Part shown: piece by piece, positions 62,566 through 64,000 of the stretch
Position numbering within the stretch: the stretch's first letter is position 1
How the letters are laid out: each line of letters opens with the position of its first letter
NCBI RefSeq assembly: GCF_027596085.1
Contig: NC_072460.1
Span: forward strand, 6,179,512-6,243,511
Length of the DNA: 64,000 nucleotides
Direction: 5' to 3'
From: Anoplopoma fimbria
Lineage: Eukaryota; Chordata; Actinopteri; Perciformes; Anoplopomatidae
Translations under genes and position numbers: made by a program
Notes under the pieces: generated by a model
Told to the model about the DNA's origin: nothing
Seen by the model: only the letters and a program-made list of their open reading frames with translations
Databases searched by the model: none

Positions 62566-63080
62566 ATACTGAAACACCACTGAAATGATCTGTGCCAGGT
62601 ATCGCACTGTGTGGACCATCACAGTGAAAGTGGATCCACTGTCATGGGTGAGGCACAGCCCATGGGCCATTTGACTGTGCAGGTGCCAATGATGAGATAA
62701 GTTATTTATATAACAGCTGAACTGTGGCAAGTTGCCTCATGCTCTGAGAGCGAGCAGGTACACAGAGAATGAGTCCCTCTCCAATTTATCCCCTTACCAT
62801 CCAACGCCAACAATCAGAGATGCATTAAATGAACAATCTTAGACATTCTCTGACTTGTTTTCTTTATTTAGATTGTGTTATTGGTGCTCATCATTCCCAT
62901 GCTGTGGTGTTGCTGCACCTCATTTCCAAGAGGTAACATCCTGACAATTATTCAGTGTGCCCAGTACCAAAGTATTCTTTGGACCAACCTTTTCTCCTGT
63001 CCAACCCTAACCCCGACACCCATCTGCATTATTTTTAGACGGTCTTAGCAACTGACATGGTATAAAAAAATCCACTTAGT
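62566..63080. other. Intergenic, no gene seen
   Basis: No exon, RNA gene or repeat core was recognised. Confidence 0.45.
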
Positions 63081-63300
63081 GGAGGAGGTTAAGGTGGATT
63101 GGCAGGTCAAACAATACAGACTTTCTCTCAGGAGACCACTGCTCATGTCCCATGTGAAAACCAATTCCGTGCGTTGACTTATTTTAACATTTTATTGTTA
63201 CGTAAAAAGCGTACTTAACTGTACATTAGTGACTTAAAAAGGGTATTTATTTTACATAACAAAGGTACTTATTTTAACCTATCTGCATAAACCTATCCAA
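63080..63300 (+). repeat. Dispersed repeat family copy
   Basis: GGCAGGTCAAACAATACAGA, CAGGAGACCACTGCTCATGT and later TGCATAAACCTATCC follow the family order. The copy is diverged and runs into the tandem array that follows. Confidence 0.5.
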
Positions 63301-63317
63301 TAAACCTACAAATATAA

Positions 63318-63650
63318 AACCTTAATTTGAAAAGACACTATGCATTTTAAGAGTGCAAAAGACACCATGCATGTATTAAAAGCAAACTGTAAGTTTTCTG
63401 AGAACACTAAAGTTTATTTTGAAAAGAAACCATGCATTTATGTGCAAACTGTTGGTTAACTATGAAAACAAGTTGCTTTTGAAAACACACTATGTATGTA
63501 ATGATAGCAAACTGTAAGTTTCCTGTGAACATGCAAGTTTATTTTGGAAAGACACAATGTATGTAATGAGTGCAAAAGACACCAGGCATGTATTAAGAGC
63601 AAACTGAAAGTTTTCTGAGGACACCAAAGTTTACTTTGAAAAGAATTTCA
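63318..63650 (+). repeat. Degenerate tandem array
   Basis: Units of roughly 80-110 bp are built on the order TTTGAAAAGACAC, TATGCATGTA, AGTGCAAA or AGCAAACTG, TAAGTTTTCTG and GAACA. They recur about three to four times with many differences. No frame is kept open. Confidence 0.7.
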
Positions 63651-63778
63651 CGCTTTGACATGTGGTGCAGGCTAAATATACATGGTACCTAAAGCATTGC
63701 TCCTGTTGATTTTGGTTACCCTTGTGTCTTGTAACAACAAGATACCATGGGTACATGCCAAGTCTCTTATTTGTCGTT

Positions 63779-63817
63779 TCCTCGATCCTCGCTCCTCGAT
63801 CCTCGCTCCTCGATCCT
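63779..63817 (+). repeat. 14-bp tandem repeat
   Basis: The unit TCCTCGATCCTCGC is repeated 2.8 times without error, the last copy truncated at TCCTCGATCCT. Confidence 0.9.
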
Positions 63818-63928
63818 GATTACTTTGTTTCATTATTAATATTACTACAGTGATGATAACTTTGATTCATTATTAATATTAGTACAGTGATGATTACTTT
63901 GTTTCATTAATAATATTGGTACAGTGAT
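63818..63928 (+). repeat. 37-bp tandem repeat, three units
   Basis: Three units of exactly 37 bp (63818-63854, 63855-63891 and 63892-63928). Each begins GAT-ACTTTG and ends TACAGTGAT, with only a few substitutions between them. It abuts the 14-bp array directly. Confidence 0.92.
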
Positions 63929-64000
63929 CATGTGTGCAGACATAAAATCAAAAGTCTCTCCAGCTGTTAAAGCCGACTGACAGCTACGCTGGCTAAACCT

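Noticed and set aside
63318..63650. CRISPR-like array
   Set aside because: Repeats are degenerate, of unequal length and without unique spacers, in a vertebrate genome with no cas genes.

Overview
The window is eukaryotic and almost certainly from a teleost fish. The genes have short GT-AG introns, the intergenic DNA is AT-rich with nine long (CA/GT)n microsatellites, and several repeats have the look of fish tRNA-derived SINEs and LINE 3' tails. Two protein-coding genes can be fully supported, and both are intermediate-filament keratins. I found no bacterial operon, CRISPR array, rRNA or functional tRNA gene, and no convincing new enzymatic or defence system.

Layout: 1-1.7 kb is 3' flank. 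A seven-exon type I keratin (krt18-like, 436 aa) occupies 7610 to 1738 on the minus strand, with its TATA box near 7740. From 7.8 to 44.2 kb there is about 36.5 kb without a recognisable gene. That stretch holds a recent 246-bp duplicate of part of krt18 exon 3 and its intron, SINE/LINE fragments, a multi-copy dispersed repeat family, microsatellites, a palindromic insertion, and an apparent excess of AP-1 sites. An eight-exon type II keratin (krt8, 563 aa) occupies 44402-49226 on the plus strand, with a TATA-like box at 44257. From 49.9 to 64 kb there is again no recognisable gene; it carries a duplicated 333-bp block, a SINE 3' end, a perfect 15-bp-arm hairpin, a GC-rich unexplained block and several short tandem arrays.

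How they work together: keratins 8 and 18 are the obligate type II/type I partners of simple-epithelial intermediate filaments. They sit here head to head and divergently transcribed, the same relative orientation as mammalian KRT8/KRT18, but about 36.8 kb apart. The AP-1 motif excess between the two promoters (16 perfect sites counted by eye against roughly 4-5 expected) makes the intervening DNA a candidate shared regulatory domain. All exon boundaries were set by hand from splice consensus, reading phase and the conserved exon lengths of the keratin family. Every join keeps frame.
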